Shown here: positions 1 through 7,162 of the stretch, one piece after another
Layout: every line of letters begins with the position of its first letter
Position numbering within the stretch: the stretch's first letter is position 1
Assembly (NCBI RefSeq): GCF_026236535.1
Contig: NZ_JAHTMW010000034.1
Span: forward strand, 1-44,825
Direction of reading: 5' to 3'
Source of the DNA: Streptomyces sp. SKN60
GTDB lineage: Bacteria > Actinomycetota > Actinomycetes > Streptomycetales > Streptomycetaceae
Length of the DNA: 44,825 nucleotides
Made by a program: the position numbers and the translations under genes
Notes under the pieces: model-generated
What the model was told of the DNA's origin: nothing
Databases searched by the model: none
Seen by the model: only the letters and a program-made list of their open reading frames with translations

Positions 1-305
1 TCGCTGCGCGATGGGCTGCGCCCACCCTTGACCCGGTGCCTCCGGGGGCCTTTTCACACTCGGAGGGCGGCCGGGGGAGCGGGCCGCGCGAAGGGTCCGG
101 GTAGTGCCCGGCCGCCGTGGGCGGGTGGCGGGCCGGTGGTGGGTGGGGCCGGGTATCGCTCCGCCGAGCGTGACACTCCCGCCCGGTGGGTGGGGGCTCG
201 GTTCACGGCGAGGGCGAGTGGGGCCGTTCCCGCCGATCGGAGGTGCGCGGACGTGGGATGGGGTGCCCATTCCCGGCCCTGCGGCCGACGCCCGTCGTCA
301 GGCCG
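1..305. repeat. Left arm of ~300-bp imperfect inverted repeat
   Basis: This stretch has no convincing gene. It matches the reverse complement of about 2160-2466 along its whole length, at roughly four bases in five by eye. For example, the first 36 bases differ from the other arm at only two positions. Shared blocks include the stretch around CCCACCCTTGACCCGG, a GGCCGGTGGTGGGTGG block and a GGTGCGCGGACGTGG block. The right arm continues beyond the point that pairs with base 1, so this arm is probably cut by the window edge. Open frames here are GC-rich shadows without family features. Confidence 0.75.
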
Positions 306-345
306 GGGCGCATGCCCCGCTGATCACGGCCGGAGGGCGATGCAA

Positions 346-878
346 ACCCCGCTCCCGCGAGGCCCTGGATGCCGCAGGCCACCTCTGGCGTCACATCCGC
401 CCCACCGTCCCCATCGCTGGCGGGGATGACGGAGTTCACACTGCCCGGCAGTGCCCGGTGAGGGCGACGGGCGGTGGAAGTCCGCTCGCGCGAGGCCTTG
501 AGCACTACAGGTCACCTCTGGCATCACAGGAGTCTCACCCTCCCCATCCCTGCCGGGGATTGCCGACTTTGTGTCGCCCGGCAGGAGCGAATGGCGGTGA
601 CGAGCGGGCGAAGTCGGCTCGGGAGAGGCCTGGGTTGCTGCAGGTCACCACTGGCCTCGCAGGAGTTCCATCCACCTCATCGGGGGTGCGGATTGCGGGC
701 TTTGTCCCGCCCGGTAGGGGTGAATGGCGGTGATGAGCGGGCGAAGTCCGCTCGCGCGAGGCCTTGGGTGCTGCAGGCCGCCACTGGTCTCACAGGAGTC
801 CCACCCGACCCATCGCTGGCGGGGATTGCGGGCCTTGTGTCGCCCGGCAGGGGGAGGTGGGGTGGTGGGCGGGCGAAG
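346..878 (+). repeat. Tandem array of four ~133-bp units
   Basis: Four diverged direct repeats begin near 346, 480, 613 and 746. The period is therefore 132-134 bp. Each begins with a variant of GTCCGCTCGCGCGAGGCC, continues through a CAGGTCACCACTGGC-like block, an ACAGGAGTCCCACC-like block and GGGGATTGCGGACTTTGTG, and ends with GCGGGCGAA. No coding signature fits all copies, because the reading frame is not kept across units. The same unit recurs in the opposite orientation at 1690-2110. Confidence 0.75.
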
Positions 879-1225
879 TCGGGAATCCGCAGCGCTGATG
901 GGGAGAGTGAGGCGGATGTCACTTCGGAGGCGCCCGCCGTGGCCCAAGGCCTCGTACGGGCGGACTGAGCTCGCCCGTCGCCCTCGCCGGACACTGCCCG
1001 GGGGTGCTAAGTCCGAAATCCCCGCCCCGGGGCTGGACATGGGGGACTCGTGTGACTCTGAGGCGGCAGCGGGGTTTGCACGGTCCGGACCCTGTCGGAG
1101 AGGTGCGGAGTCGGGGATCCGTAGTCGGAAGGGGGCGGGGTGAACTTCTGTGGTTCGCACCGCCTGGCGGGCCGCCGGCGAGCGGGGGGCGTCCGGTGGA
1201 TATCGGCTGCTTGGGGCAAACGGCG
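879..1225. repeat. Degenerate, mixed-orientation copies of the 133-bp unit
   Basis: Fragments of the neighbouring repeat occur here mostly inverted, for example GCCCAAGGCCTCGTACGGGCGGAC near 940-965, then AAGTCCGAAATCCCCGCCCC near 1008. They end just before the 3' end of the VOC gene. No gene or promoter is apparent in the remainder. Confidence 0.5.
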
Positions 1226-1594
1226 TCACTGAGTCGGGATCGGCTGGGTGAGGTTCAGCGGGTTGCCGTCGGGGTCTTGGATATGGGCGACGCGCTGTCC
1301 CCACGGCATGTCGTTGGGGCCGCTGCTGACCGAGCCGCCCAGCGCCTCCACCCGGCCGAGCGTTTCGTCGACGTCGTCGACACCGATGCTGAGCAGGATT
1401 CGTGGTGCCGCCCCAGTCCCCAGGTCGGCCTTGGTCACCAGCCCGAGGTCGGTGTCGCCGATGCGCAAGCCGAGGTAGAAGGCCGGGCCTTCCGCCGGTA
1501 CCCGAAAGATCTCCTCGGCGCCGAACAATTTCGTATAGAAGCCGAGCAGGGCGTCGTGGTCGGCAGTCAAGATCACTGGCTGGATGGTGGACAT
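1226..1594 (-). CDS. VOC-family (glyoxalase/bleomycin-resistance fold) protein
   Basis: The product has 122 residues, typical for a single VOC domain made of two beta-alpha-beta-beta-beta modules. The N-terminal module carries the FYTKLFGAEEIFR segment. The C-terminal module ends with the classic HIQDPDGNPLNLTQP metal-site/strand motif. The ATG start at 1594 is preceded by AGGAG, about 8 bases upstream. Longer in-frame starts run into repeat DNA and are not supported. The family covers dioxygenases, isomerases and drug-binding proteins, and the substrate cannot be told from sequence. The gene is the only convincing one inside the repeat island, which is an odd setting for an enzyme gene. Confidence 0.85.
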   Translation of the reverse strand: MSTIQPVILTADHDALLGFYTKLFGAEEIFRVPAEGPAFYLGLRIGDTDLGLVTKADLGTGAAPRILLSIGVDDVDETLGRVEALGGSVSSGPNDMPWGQRVAHIQDPDGNPLNLTQPIPTQ

Positions 1595-1689
1595 GGCACT
1601 CCTGTCGAGAACGGTCGTGTCGCTGGGTAGACCGTTCGAGGACGGTGAACTCATCGGCACAACGCAGAGGCACGCCGTCTGACCCTGCC

Positions 1690-2130
1690 GGGCGGTGCCA
1701 AGTCCACAATCCCCGCCCCGAGGCGAGACGCGTGGGACTTGTGTGACTGCCGGGGCGGTCTGTAGGCATCCACGGCCCGCGATTCCGGGGTTTGCACGGT
1801 CCCTATCGCGCCGGAGTCCTGCCCGACCGGGCAAAGTCGGGAATCCCCGCCGGTGGGCGGGGCATGTGGGACTCCTGTGACGCCAGTGGTGACCTGTAGC
1901 ACCCAAGGCCTCGCGCGAGCGGACTTTGCCCGCCCGGCGGCCCGGCGGAGTCCTGCCCGGACGGTGCAAACTCCGTAATCCGCGCCAGCGATGAGGTGGA
2001 TGGGACTTGTGTGACGCCAGTGGCGACCTGCAGCGCCCAAGGCCTCGCGCGAGCCGACTTTGCCCGCTCGGCACCGCCATTGGCCCCTGCCGGGCGGTGC
2101 AAAGTCCGTAATCCCCGAACCCGGGTGGGA
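1690..2130 (-). repeat. Inverted array of ~133-bp units
   Basis: About three units of the repeat seen at 346-878 lie here on the opposite strand. The hallmark GGCCTCGCGCGAGCGGAC occurs at 1907-1924 and its homologue at 2041-2058, which gives a period of 134 bp. Each unit also carries GTGACGCCAGTGG, GGGACT(C/T)(C/G)TGTG and AAAGTCCGTAATCCCC-like blocks. Together with the left array this makes a large inverted arrangement around the VOC gene. Confidence 0.7.
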
Positions 2131-2159
2131 CGGTTGAGTCCTCGCGAGTGGGGTTCGCA

Positions 2160-2466
2160 AGCTCGGCGACGGCGGTCGGTCGCCCGGTCGGGAAGGGGCG
2201 CCCCAATCCACGTCCGCGCACCCCTGACCGGGGGACGGCGTCCCACCGGCCCCGGCCGTGAACCGAGCCCCCACCCACCGGCCCGCGAGGAATCCCTGCT
2301 CCGGAGCGATACCCGGGCCCACCCACCACCGGCCCGCTGCCCGCCTACGGCGGCCGGCCGATACCCGGGCCTGCCTGCGCGGCCCGCTCCCCCGGGCCGC
2401 CCTCCGAGAGTTTTCACGCGCCCGGAGCCGCCGGGTCAAGGGTGGGCGAAGCCCATCGCGGAGCGA
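2160..2466. repeat. Right arm of ~300-bp imperfect inverted repeat
   Basis: The reverse complement of this stretch aligns with bases 1 to about 305. It lies directly before the DUF397 gene. No gene is supported in it. Confidence 0.75.
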
Positions 2467-2534
2467 CGCCGAAGGCGCCCTTGACGCGGCGGTGGAGGGG
2501 GCGACTCTCGGGAAGAGGGCGGCCGTACGGTGCC

Positions 2535-2795
2535 CTATTTCAGGGCGTTCACGAAGACGGACCAGGCACCGGTGCGGAACACGAGCTTCGCTCCGTCCGG
2601 GACCTTGGAGTCGCGCACGGGGACGATGCCCGGGTGGCCGTCCGCGACTTCGAGGCAGTCGCCGCCGTCGCCGCCGCTGTACGAGGACTTGCGCCACGTG
2701 GCGACCTCGACGCAGTCGCCGCCGCTGCCGTCGCTGAAGCTGGACTTGAACCACACGGCCGTGCTCAGGTCGTACTCACAGATCTTGATCTTCAT
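2535..2795 (-). CDS. Tandem DUF397 small protein
   Basis: The 86-residue product carries two copies of the DUF397 signature: WFKSSFSDGSGGDCVEVA near residue 15 and WRKSSYSGGDGGDCLEVADG near residue 35. It ends with the VPVRDSKVPDGAKLVF and FRTGAWSVFVNALK segments of the family. DUF397 proteins are small actinobacterial partners of DUF5753 helix-turn-helix regulators (the WhiJ/Scr type) and may bind them. The gene overlaps the upstream regulator by 20 bases, so the two are probably translated together. Whether the pair acts as a toxin-antitoxin-like or a developmental switch is not settled by the sequence. Confidence 0.9.
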   Translation of the reverse strand: MKIKICEYDLSTAVWFKSSFSDGSGGDCVEVATWRKSSYSGGDGGDCLEVADGHPGIVPVRDSKVPDGAKLVFRTGAWSVFVNALK

Positions 2796-3621
2796 GGGCG
2801 TAATCCTCCGCCACGGACTCGATCAGGGCCAGGGATTCACGCGGGGACAGCGCAGTGGCCCCGAGCAGATCGTAGGTGAGGGTGTGCTGTGCGACCGTGG
2901 CCGGATCGTCCTCAAGCCGCCCCGTACCCAGACCCTGGAGGTACGCCAGGGGTGGGGCGTCCTCGAAGGACATCAGCTTTAGGGAGCCGGTCATCGGACC
3001 GTACGCGCCCGCCGCGAACGGCACCACCTGCACGATCACTCTGTGCCGCCTCGCCAGCTCCGCGATGTGGCGCAACGCCTCGGCCATCACCGCCGGGCCT
3101 CCGACCTTTTGTCGCAGTACCGCCTCGCCCAGAACCACCCACAACAAGGGCTTTGTTGGGTCTTCGAGCAGTCGGCCGCGTTCCAGTCGCGCCGACATCA
3201 GCTCGTCGATCTCGTCCTCCGTCGCCGTCGGCTGATACGCGCGGAAGACCTCCCTCGCGTACGCCGGGGTCTGGAGCAGGCCCGGGATCAGCAGTGGGGC
3301 GAACTCCTTGATTCCCGTCGCCAAGGCTTCCGCCTCCGCCGCCTCCGCGAAGTGGTCCGGGTACTTGGACTTGTTCGCCGCCTTGCAGTTGCGCTCGAAG
3401 AAGCCGTTCGTACCCAACGCCTCGTCCAGTTGGACCGCCATCTCCGGGCGGATGCGGCGGGTGCCCGCCTCCATCTGGCCGATGTAGGAGCCGCTGACGA
3501 AGACCAGCTCGCCCAAGGCCTCCTGGCTCATGCCCTTGTTCTCGCGTGCGTGGCGCAGTTCGGCGCCGATTATCGCCCTGGGGGACAGTGACGGATCCTT
3601 CTTCTTCCTGGCTTCAGCCAT
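2776..3621 (-). CDS. XRE-family regulator with DUF5753 domain (WhiJ/Scr1-like)
   Basis: The 281-residue protein has an N-terminal helix-turn-helix (residues about 15-70, with MSQEALGELVFVSGSYIGQM as the recognition region). A DUF5753 domain follows from about residue 90, including LLIPGLLQTPAYAREVFRAY. The ATG at 3621 is chosen over an upstream frame extension because GGGAG precedes it at proper spacing and the family normally begins close to the HTH. It is co-transcribed with the DUF397 gene and divergent from two small genes. The family includes regulators of development and antibiotic production in Streptomyces. Its targets are unknown. Confidence 0.92.
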   Translation of the reverse strand: MAEARKKKDPSLSPRAIIGAELRHARENKGMSQEALGELVFVSGSYIGQMEAGTRRIRPEMAVQLDEALGTNGFFERNCKAANKSKYPDHFAEAAEAEALATGIKEFAPLLIPGLLQTPAYAREVFRAYQPTATEDEIDELMSARLERGRLLEDPTKPLLWVVLGEAVLRQKVGGPAVMAEALRHIAELARRHRVIVQVVPFAAGAYGPMTGSLKLMSFEDAPPLAYLQGLGTGRLEDDPATVAQHTLTYDLLGATALSPRESLALIESVAEDYAHEDQDL

Positions 3622-3737
3622 ATCAACTCCCGCTTGGGCATCTGGGGTTGTTGGGGCGAACTCACTGTTCCCCAGCATGCACCCGGCCGACACTCTCCGT
3701 AAGCGAAATCGATACACAGAGTGGAAAGGTCGCTACA

Positions 3738-3962
3738 ATGCCCACCTCGCCAGAGCAGCCTGTCCAGGACGTCGTCAGCCGGCTTAAGGCCGGACTCGCC
3801 TCCCACGGCATCACGCTCCCCTCCCTCGGCGTCGACGCCCTCACCCTCGCCGCGTCCGGGGGCACCTTCACCCATCCCCTCGTCGAGCTCGGGCGCTGCA
3901 ACCTCGACACCGCGCAGCGGCTCGTCGTCGCGCTCGCGGTCACGCGGGAGGGCGACCGGTGA
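3738..3962 (+). CDS. Small conserved hypothetical protein, divergent to the DUF5753 regulator
   Basis: This 74-residue product has no recognised catalytic motif. It is mildly hydrophobic in the middle (GVDALTLAASGGTFTHPLVE) and ends with LDTAQRLVVALAVTREGDR. The ATG is preceded by GGAAAGG. Its stop overlaps the start of the next gene (GTGA), which shows translational coupling. Small genes of this kind often sit opposite WhiJ-type regulators in Streptomyces. The function is unknown. Confidence 0.8.
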   Translation: MPTSPEQPVQDVVSRLKAGLASHGITLPSLGVDALTLAASGGTFTHPLVELGRCNLDTAQRLVVALAVTREGDR

Positions 3963-4165
3963 CGGAGACCGGCGCGTACGTCATCGACACCCGCGACGGG
4001 CGGATCGGGCAGGTCATGGGGCACGAAGGGCCCTGCCTGCAGCTGCGGCCGCCCGGCGGCGGGCGGGAGTGGGACTGTCCGCCCGAGGCGCTGGCGCCCG
4101 CGCCGCCGGGCGAGGTGCTGCGGGCTCGCGTACGGGCGCTCAACCGGGAGGCCCGTATGCCCTGA
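3959..4165 (+). CDS. Small conserved hypothetical protein, coupled to upstream gene
   Basis: The 68-residue product starts at a GTG overlapping the previous stop. It has a short beta-rich N-terminus (YVIDTRDGRIGQVMGHEGPC) followed by an arginine- and proline-rich tail (REWDCPPEALAPA). Proteins with this DxRxGRxGxVM start are common beside XRE/DUF397 pairs in Streptomyces, but no function is assigned. No terminator was noticed after it. Confidence 0.8.
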   Translation: MTETGAYVIDTRDGRIGQVMGHEGPCLQLRPPGGGREWDCPPEALAPAPPGEVLRARVRALNREARMP

Positions 4166-4272
4166 GCGGGAGGGAGGGGCGCGCGGAGGGCCCGGCAACG
4201 AGATGTCAATGGGGCGTTTAGAGCCTTGATGTCTCATGTGTCGGAGACCATGCGCGACCACAAGGGGGACTT

Positions 4273-5274
4273 GTGCTCAGCATTCGTTTCAGCGGCGCCG
4301 ATCTCGGGCGTATCCGGCTCGCCGCAGAGCCGGACGTCATGTGGGAAACGGCCCTCAGTCTGCACCAACTCGTCAGCCCCGACCCGTTCTTCGGCCCGTG
4401 GAGCCGCCTCGCCCGCCGGGCGCTGGCGCGGGCGGGGCTCGGCCGGGACCTTCATCTGCTCACCGAGCTCGTCCCGCCCAGCTCGTACTTCCCCGACTTC
4501 CTCACCCCGCCGGGGCACAGCACCTGCCTGGAGACCGGCATCGACACCGCCCTGTCCACCGGCAAGGAGCGGCTGCGCGACGAGATCACCCGGCTCGCGC
4601 CGGGGGTGGAGGGGCGGCGGCCGGTCCGGTTCGAGGGGATCGCCGCCGGCCGGCCCGCCGCGTTACGGCACCTCGGCGGGGCGCTGCGCCGCTACCACGC
4701 GGCCACGCTCGCGCCGTACGCACCCGCGGTGGCGGCCCTGGCCCAGGGCGACGCCGCCCGGCACGCCCGGCGGGTGCTCCAGCGGGGCAGCGAGGCGCTG
4801 CTGTGCGGGCTCGGGCCGCAGCTGCGCTGGCGGCCGCCGGTCCTGGAGGTCGACTACCCGGTGTTCCGGCGGCTCGACCTCGCCGGGCGTGGGCTCCTCC
4901 TCGTACCGAGCTTCTTCTGTCACAACCATCCGATCGCGCTCGCCGACCCCGAGCTGACGCCGGTGCTCGTCTTCCCCGTCGTCCGCGGACCGCTGTGGAT
5001 CCCGCGCGCGGCGGCGACCCCGGGCCAGACGGCGACCCCCGGCGGGGCGGGGCTCGACACGCTGGTCGGGCCGACTCGGGCGGCCGCCCTCCGGCTCCTC
5101 GACACCGGGCACAGTACGAGCGAACTGGCCGCCCGGCTGTGCACCTCCGTCTCCGCCGCCAGCCGGCACGCCTCCGCGCTGCGCGGGGCGGGCCTGGTGG
5201 CGACGGAGCGGCTCGGGACGTCCGTACGGCACACGCGGACGGCGCTGGGGACGAGCCTGGTGCACGGCGGTTGA
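4273..5274 (+). CDS. ArsR-like winged-helix transcriptional regulator (DUF5937-type)
   Basis: The 333-residue protein has a long N-terminal effector-like domain beginning IRFSGADLGRIRLAAEPDVM and a C-terminal winged helix near residues 265-325 (LDTGHSTSELAARL, SVSAASRHASALRGAGLV). This layout is typical of the large ArsR-related regulators of Streptomyces with an N-terminal DUF5937 region. The GTG start has AAGGGGGAC just upstream. No metal-binding cysteine pair is visible in the HTH, so metal sensing is unlikely. The target genes are unknown, and the secreted-protein gene downstream is one candidate. Confidence 0.85.
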   Translation: MLSIRFSGADLGRIRLAAEPDVMWETALSLHQLVSPDPFFGPWSRLARRALARAGLGRDLHLLTELVPPSSYFPDFLTPPGHSTCLETGIDTALSTGKERLRDEITRLAPGVEGRRPVRFEGIAAGRPAALRHLGGALRRYHAATLAPYAPAVAALAQGDAARHARRVLQRGSEALLCGLGPQLRWRPPVLEVDYPVFRRLDLAGRGLLLVPSFFCHNHPIALADPELTPVLVFPVVRGPLWIPRAAATPGQTATPGGAGLDTLVGPTRAAALRLLDTGHSTSELAARLCTSVSAASRHASALRGAGLVATERLGTSVRHTRTALGTSLVHGG

Positions 5275-5370
5275 GGGGACTTTTGCACCAGGACGCAAAG
5301 GGTTCGTCCGGGCGTCTCCGCTCCGTAGCGTCCTCGACAAGGAAACTCCCGGATTTCGGAAGGATCGTGA

Positions 5371-5739
5371 GTGTCCATGGCAGTTCGGACGGTACGGAAG
5401 AGCATGGCGGCGGCCGGTCTGACCGCGCTCGTCGCGGTGGCTCCGCTGCTCGTCGCGACCGACGCGCAGGCGCTCGGCAACAACCGTGTGGTGTCGCGTA
5501 GTTGCGGCACGAACTACGTCGGCAGCGGGTTCAACGGCAGCCAGAACTGGGCCCAGACCAAGAAGGTCTCGGGCGACTGCGCGGGCCGGCTGAGCGCGGC
5601 TCTCATCCGCAGCGACGGCTACTGGACCACCCGTGTCTACGGCTCCAGCACCTCCGCGTACGCCAGCTACAACTCCTCCTACAAGGGCCGCAACGGCCTG
5701 CACTGGGGTTGTGACAACTGCAACGTGACCTACTCCTGA
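5371..5739 (+). CDS. Small secreted cysteine-containing protein
   Basis: The 122-residue precursor begins with a Sec signal peptide (positively charged start, hydrophobic LTALVAVAPLLVAT, then a DAQAL cleavage region near residue 34). The mature part of about 88 residues has four cysteines (SRSC, SGDC, HWGC, DNC), which would allow two disulfides, and many Ser/Tyr/Asn residues. The GTG at 5371 fits the GGAAGG site; the ATG at 5377 is an alternative. It resembles small secreted lectin- or inhibitor-like Streptomyces proteins, but I do not recognise the family. A TTTGC-N8-GCAAA inverted repeat lies upstream at 5282-5299. Confidence 0.8.
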   Translation: MSMAVRTVRKSMAAAGLTALVAVAPLLVATDAQALGNNRVVSRSCGTNYVGSGFNGSQNWAQTKKVSGDCAGRLSAALIRSDGYWTTRVYGSSTSAYASYNSSYKGRNGLHWGCDNCNVTYS

Positions 5740-5742
5740 CCC

Positions 5743-6321
5743 ATGCCCGTGCGCAGGCGCAGAGCGAGCCCCGGGCTCGTCGTCGCGCTGCTCCTGGCCA
5801 CCGTCCTCACCGGCTGCGCGCAGGCGCTGCCGGCCGGCGGTGGCCGGGAGAGCGGCGACATACCGTTGCCCGGGCAGGAATGGGCGCTGAAGGACGGCCG
5901 GGTGGACGCGGCCGAGTACCGCACGGCCATGGGCCGGTTCGTGGCGTGCGTGAGGAAGGCCGGGTATCCGGTCACCGAGCCCGTCGTCAGCCCGGCCGAC
6001 CGGTTGACCCTGATCTACGAGATCACGCCGAGCGGCGACCCGACGACGTACAACAACGCCGTGCAGGACTGCAATCTGGCGCATCTGTCGATGGTCGCGC
6101 CGACGTACGTCGAGGCGCGGCCGCAGGTGATGGAGGCGCCGTTGCGCACGGCCGTGGGTGACTGTCTGCGGCGGCGGGGTGTCCGGCTGACGGCGGCGGA
6201 GCGGAACCTCCGGGACTTCGCCCGTTCGGCGGGGGACGAGACGTGGGTGGTCGACTGCGTGACGAGCGTGTGGCAGAAGGTCTATCCCGATCTGCCGGCG
6301 GAGGTGCCGCTGCGGTTCTGA
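5743..6321 (+). CDS. Predicted lipoprotein
   Basis: The 192-residue product has a lipoprotein signal sequence: RRRRAS, then a hydrophobic LVVALLLATV stretch, then the lipobox LTGC with the acylated Cys near residue 25. The mature part has four further cysteines (VACV, QDC, GDCL, VDCV) in a helical layout. The gene starts three bases after the secreted-protein stop and lacks its own clear ribosome site, so it is probably translationally coupled. The function is unknown. It should be anchored on the outer face of the membrane. Confidence 0.82.
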   Translation: MPVRRRRASPGLVVALLLATVLTGCAQALPAGGGRESGDIPLPGQEWALKDGRVDAAEYRTAMGRFVACVRKAGYPVTEPVVSPADRLTLIYEITPSGDPTTYNNAVQDCNLAHLSMVAPTYVEARPQVMEAPLRTAVGDCLRRRGVRLTAAERNLRDFARSAGDETWVVDCVTSVWQKVYPDLPAEVPLRF

Positions 6322-6336
6322 GCGCCCGGCCACGCT

Positions 6337-7077
6337 TCACGCGGGCGGGGCGAGGAGTTCCGGGTCCTGGCCGGCGCGGGCGAGGGCGTCGGAGACGAAG
6401 CCGTTGGCCTTCAGCTCCTCCACGGTGGCGCGGAGGAAGGCGACGGTCTCTGGGGAGCGGTCGAGGGTGGTGCCGACGGCCTGGCGGATCTCCATGAAGC
6501 GTTCGTCGATCAGCCGGACCTCCGTCGGGTGCGCGGCGGCGTAGGCCGTCATGGGCTGGCGGATGCCGGCGCCCGCCTCCAGGCCCTGCTCGGCGAAGGT
6601 GTCGACGCCCTCCTCGCCGCGTACGACGGTGGCGTGCGCCAGCGTGCGGCCGAGGTGGAGGTCGTAGGCGGAGCCCGCCTTCACGCCGACGCGTACGCCC
6701 GGCGCGTCCACGTCGGCGGGGGTGCGCAGCGTGGAGTCGCGCGGGACGACGTACACGCCCTCGATGAGGACGTACGGGGCGGTGAACGCGACCTCCGCCT
6801 CCCGGGCCGGGTCCACGGCGAGGAAGCAGAGGTCGGCGCGGCCGGTGGCCATCGCCTCGTACGACTTGCGGGCGGCGTCGAAGCAGAGCAGTTCCACGGG
6901 CAGGCCGAGCCGGGCGCCGATCTCGCGGGCGAGGTCGACGGTGATGCCGGTGGGGGCGGCCGGGGTGCCCTGGGCGAGGACCGGGTTGCCGAGGTTGATG
7001 GAGGCGCGCAGCGTTCCGGTGGGGGCGAGGTCGGTGGCGAGGGCGGCGGTTCGGGCGTCGTACACGGCGTCGGTCAT
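6337..7077 (-). CDS. Family 3 solute-binding-like protein without signal peptide
   Basis: The 246-residue protein has the bilobal SBP_bac_3 pattern: GTLRASINLGNP, TGITVDLAREIGARLGLPVE, ATGRADLCFLAVDPAREAEV and FTAPYV, which are typical of amino-acid-binding components of ABC transporters. No signal peptide or lipobox precedes it, and no permease or ATPase gene is adjacent. It may therefore act in the cytoplasm as an enzyme such as a cyclohexadienyl-dehydratase-like member, or as a sensor. It converges on the lipoprotein gene and diverges from the secreted hydrolase gene. Confidence 0.85.
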   Translation of the reverse strand: MTDAVYDARTAALATDLAPTGTLRASINLGNPVLAQGTPAAPTGITVDLAREIGARLGLPVELLCFDAARKSYEAMATGRADLCFLAVDPAREAEVAFTAPYVLIEGVYVVPRDSTLRTPADVDAPGVRVGVKAGSAYDLHLGRTLAHATVVRGEEGVDTFAEQGLEAGAGIRQPMTAYAAAHPTEVRLIDERFMEIRQAVGTTLDRSPETVAFLRATVEELKANGFVSDALARAGQDPELLAPPA

Positions 7078-7162
7078 GCGGGGATCTTAGGGGGCTGGCC
7101 CCACCCCGTATCGGCGTGCCTGCCGGATGGGGAGCTGATGCTTCGTCAATGAGTCTTGTCGC

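Noticed and set aside
28..1225. Several overlapping open frames in the first 1.2 kb
   Set aside because: They read through repeats in all frames, are Arg/Pro/Gly-rich and keep no frame between repeat copies.
346..2130. CRISPR or integron array in the 133-bp repeats
   Set aside because: The units are contiguous, diverge along their whole length, lack unique spacers, and no integrase or cas gene is present.
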